Shown: positions 63,450 to 64,000 of the stretch, in pieces | How the letters are laid out: each line of letters opens with the position of its first letter | Numbering within the stretch: the stretch's first letter is position 1 | NCBI RefSeq assembly: GCF_048060115.1 | Contig: NZ_JBHMIM010000006.1 | Location: 62,001 to 126,000, forward strand | Origin: Micromonospora_E sp048060115 | GTDB taxonomy: Bacteria > Actinomycetota > Actinomycetes > Mycobacteriales > Micromonosporaceae | Length of the DNA: 64,000 bases | Direction: 5' to 3' | Notes under the pieces: generated by a model | The model's database searches: none | What the model was told of the DNA's origin: nothing | Seen by the model: only the letters and a program-made list of their open reading frames with translations | Translations under genes and position numbers: made by a program

Positions 63450-63646
63450 TGGCAGCGACTCCTTCATTGACGATCGCTGGGCCTCGCACACGGGGAATCG
63501 GAGGCCGACGTACACAGCGGTCGGTGATTCACCTTATTGGAACGGCACGCATTGGATCAAGGCCGACGCCCCGGTCCACGCACACACCCGGCGGCACCGG
63601 ACGATGCGGGGGCGGTTGACTGCGGGGCAGTTTGACCGCGGCCACC

Positions 63647-64000
63647 TCACGCCGTTGGTGGGGCACCCTGGTCCACGTGGGGTGTTCCGCCGCGTACCGG
63701 CCAGAGCCACCGGGACAACAGGCGGACCGCGCCGGCCGCGACCGCCCCGACCAGGACGCCGGTCGCGTTGTTGACCCAGTCGTAACCGACGCACTCGCGG
63801 CCCATCCCCAACACGGCCTGGCCGAGCTCCACGGCCGCCGGGGCCAGCAGCAGTACCCCGACGGCGATCAGCGGCCGGCGCACCGCCAGCACGGTGCAGA
63901 ACGCCAGCGGCACGAACATCGCGATGTTGCCGACCCGTTCCCCCAACGAGCCCACCGTCACCAACCCGGACCAGAGCACCGACGGGTCGGTCAGGGACCG
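63647..64000 (-). CDS. VanZ-family membrane protein (5' partial)
   Basis: The frame is open to the window end, so the start is outside; about 117 residues are visible. It is a VanZ-like protein with membrane segments NIAMFVPLAFCTVLAV, IAVGVLLLAPAAVELGQAVL and NATGVLVGAVAAGAVRLL, and the family motif GRECVGYDWVNNATG. VanZ members give low-level teicoplanin resistance in enterococci, but most are general small membrane proteins. It lies upstream of the NlpC/P60 pair in the same direction. Confidence 0.8.
   Translation of the reverse strand, partial: RSLTDPSVLWSGLVTVGSLGERVGNIAMFVPLAFCTVLAVRRPLIAVGVLLLAPAAVELGQAVLGMGRECVGYDWVNNATGVLVGAVAAGAVRLLSRWLWPVRGGTPHVDQGAPPTA

Overview
The window is about 64 kb of very GC-rich DNA with strong G/C bias at third codon positions, frequent GTG starts, GGAGG-type ribosome binding sites and many ATGA/GTGA overlaps. 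Together with HspR/HAIR heat-shock control, a DUF3151 gene, FadE5-type and LLM (F420-type) oxidoreductases, a c-di-AMP riboswitch before an NlpC/P60 gene and a tRNA with an encoded CCA end, this points to an actinomycete chromosome, most likely Micromonosporaceae. It looks like ordinary chromosome with a few accessory patches. It is not a phage, a plasmid or a biosynthetic gene cluster. No CRISPR array, transposase or rRNA operon is visible.

Layout. 0-10 kb: the 3' part of a MinD-like ATPase gene, DUF3151, a LOG-family protein, a MerR-PP2C fusion, two XRE regulators (one in a coupled operon with two small proteins), an unknown gene and class II fructose-bisphosphate aldolase. 10-16 kb: the Hen1-Pnkp RNA-repair operon and a DUF368 polyprenyl-phosphate transporter. 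16-25 kb: class II aldolase, ArsR, pyrE, an SDR, a repeat-tailed membrane protein, clpB, a lipoprotein and a K+/H+ antiporter pair. 25-31 kb: the dnaK-grpE-dnaJ-hspR operon. 31-37 kb: two coupled dynamin-like GTPases, an unknown protein and an Asp/Pro-repeat surface protein. 37-41 kb: E1-alpha, E1-beta and E2 of a branched-chain 2-oxoacid dehydrogenase. 41-48 kb: a Pro-rich LppU-like membrane protein, a thioredoxin-NHL protein and the pxpB-pxpC-pxpA 5-oxoprolinase operon. 48-54 kb: hemolysin III, two DUF6458 proteins flanking a SixA phosphatase, a FadE5-like acyl-CoA dehydrogenase and a SpoIIE-type phosphatase. 54-60 kb: RlpA, a phosphoribosyltransferase, a glycosyltransferase, a decayed LLM gene, a VapBC-like toxin-antitoxin pair, a small accessory patch and tRNA-Gly(CCC). 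60-64 kb: dcd, two NlpC/P60 hydrolases (the first behind a c-di-AMP riboswitch) and a partial VanZ gene.

How the genes connect. HspR, the last gene of the dnaK operon, very likely represses both its own operon and clpB through the HAIR elements at 30920-30940 and 22215-22235. Hen1 and Pnkp together repair RNA cut by ribotoxins. KipI/KipA/YcsF homologues form the 5-oxoproline salvage enzyme. Envelope functions recur across the window: NlpC/P60, RlpA, DUF368, VanZ, dynamin-like GTPases and Pro-rich single-pass proteins.

The most unusual items are the MerR-PP2C fusion with a strong internal ribosome binding site, the XRE operon with a 56-residue leading ORF behind three hairpins, an 18/19-bp intergenic minisatellite, a perfect 25-bp hairpin after hemolysin III, and the accessory patch abutting the 3' end of tRNA-Gly. 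I did not find a complete new multi-gene system that I could defend.
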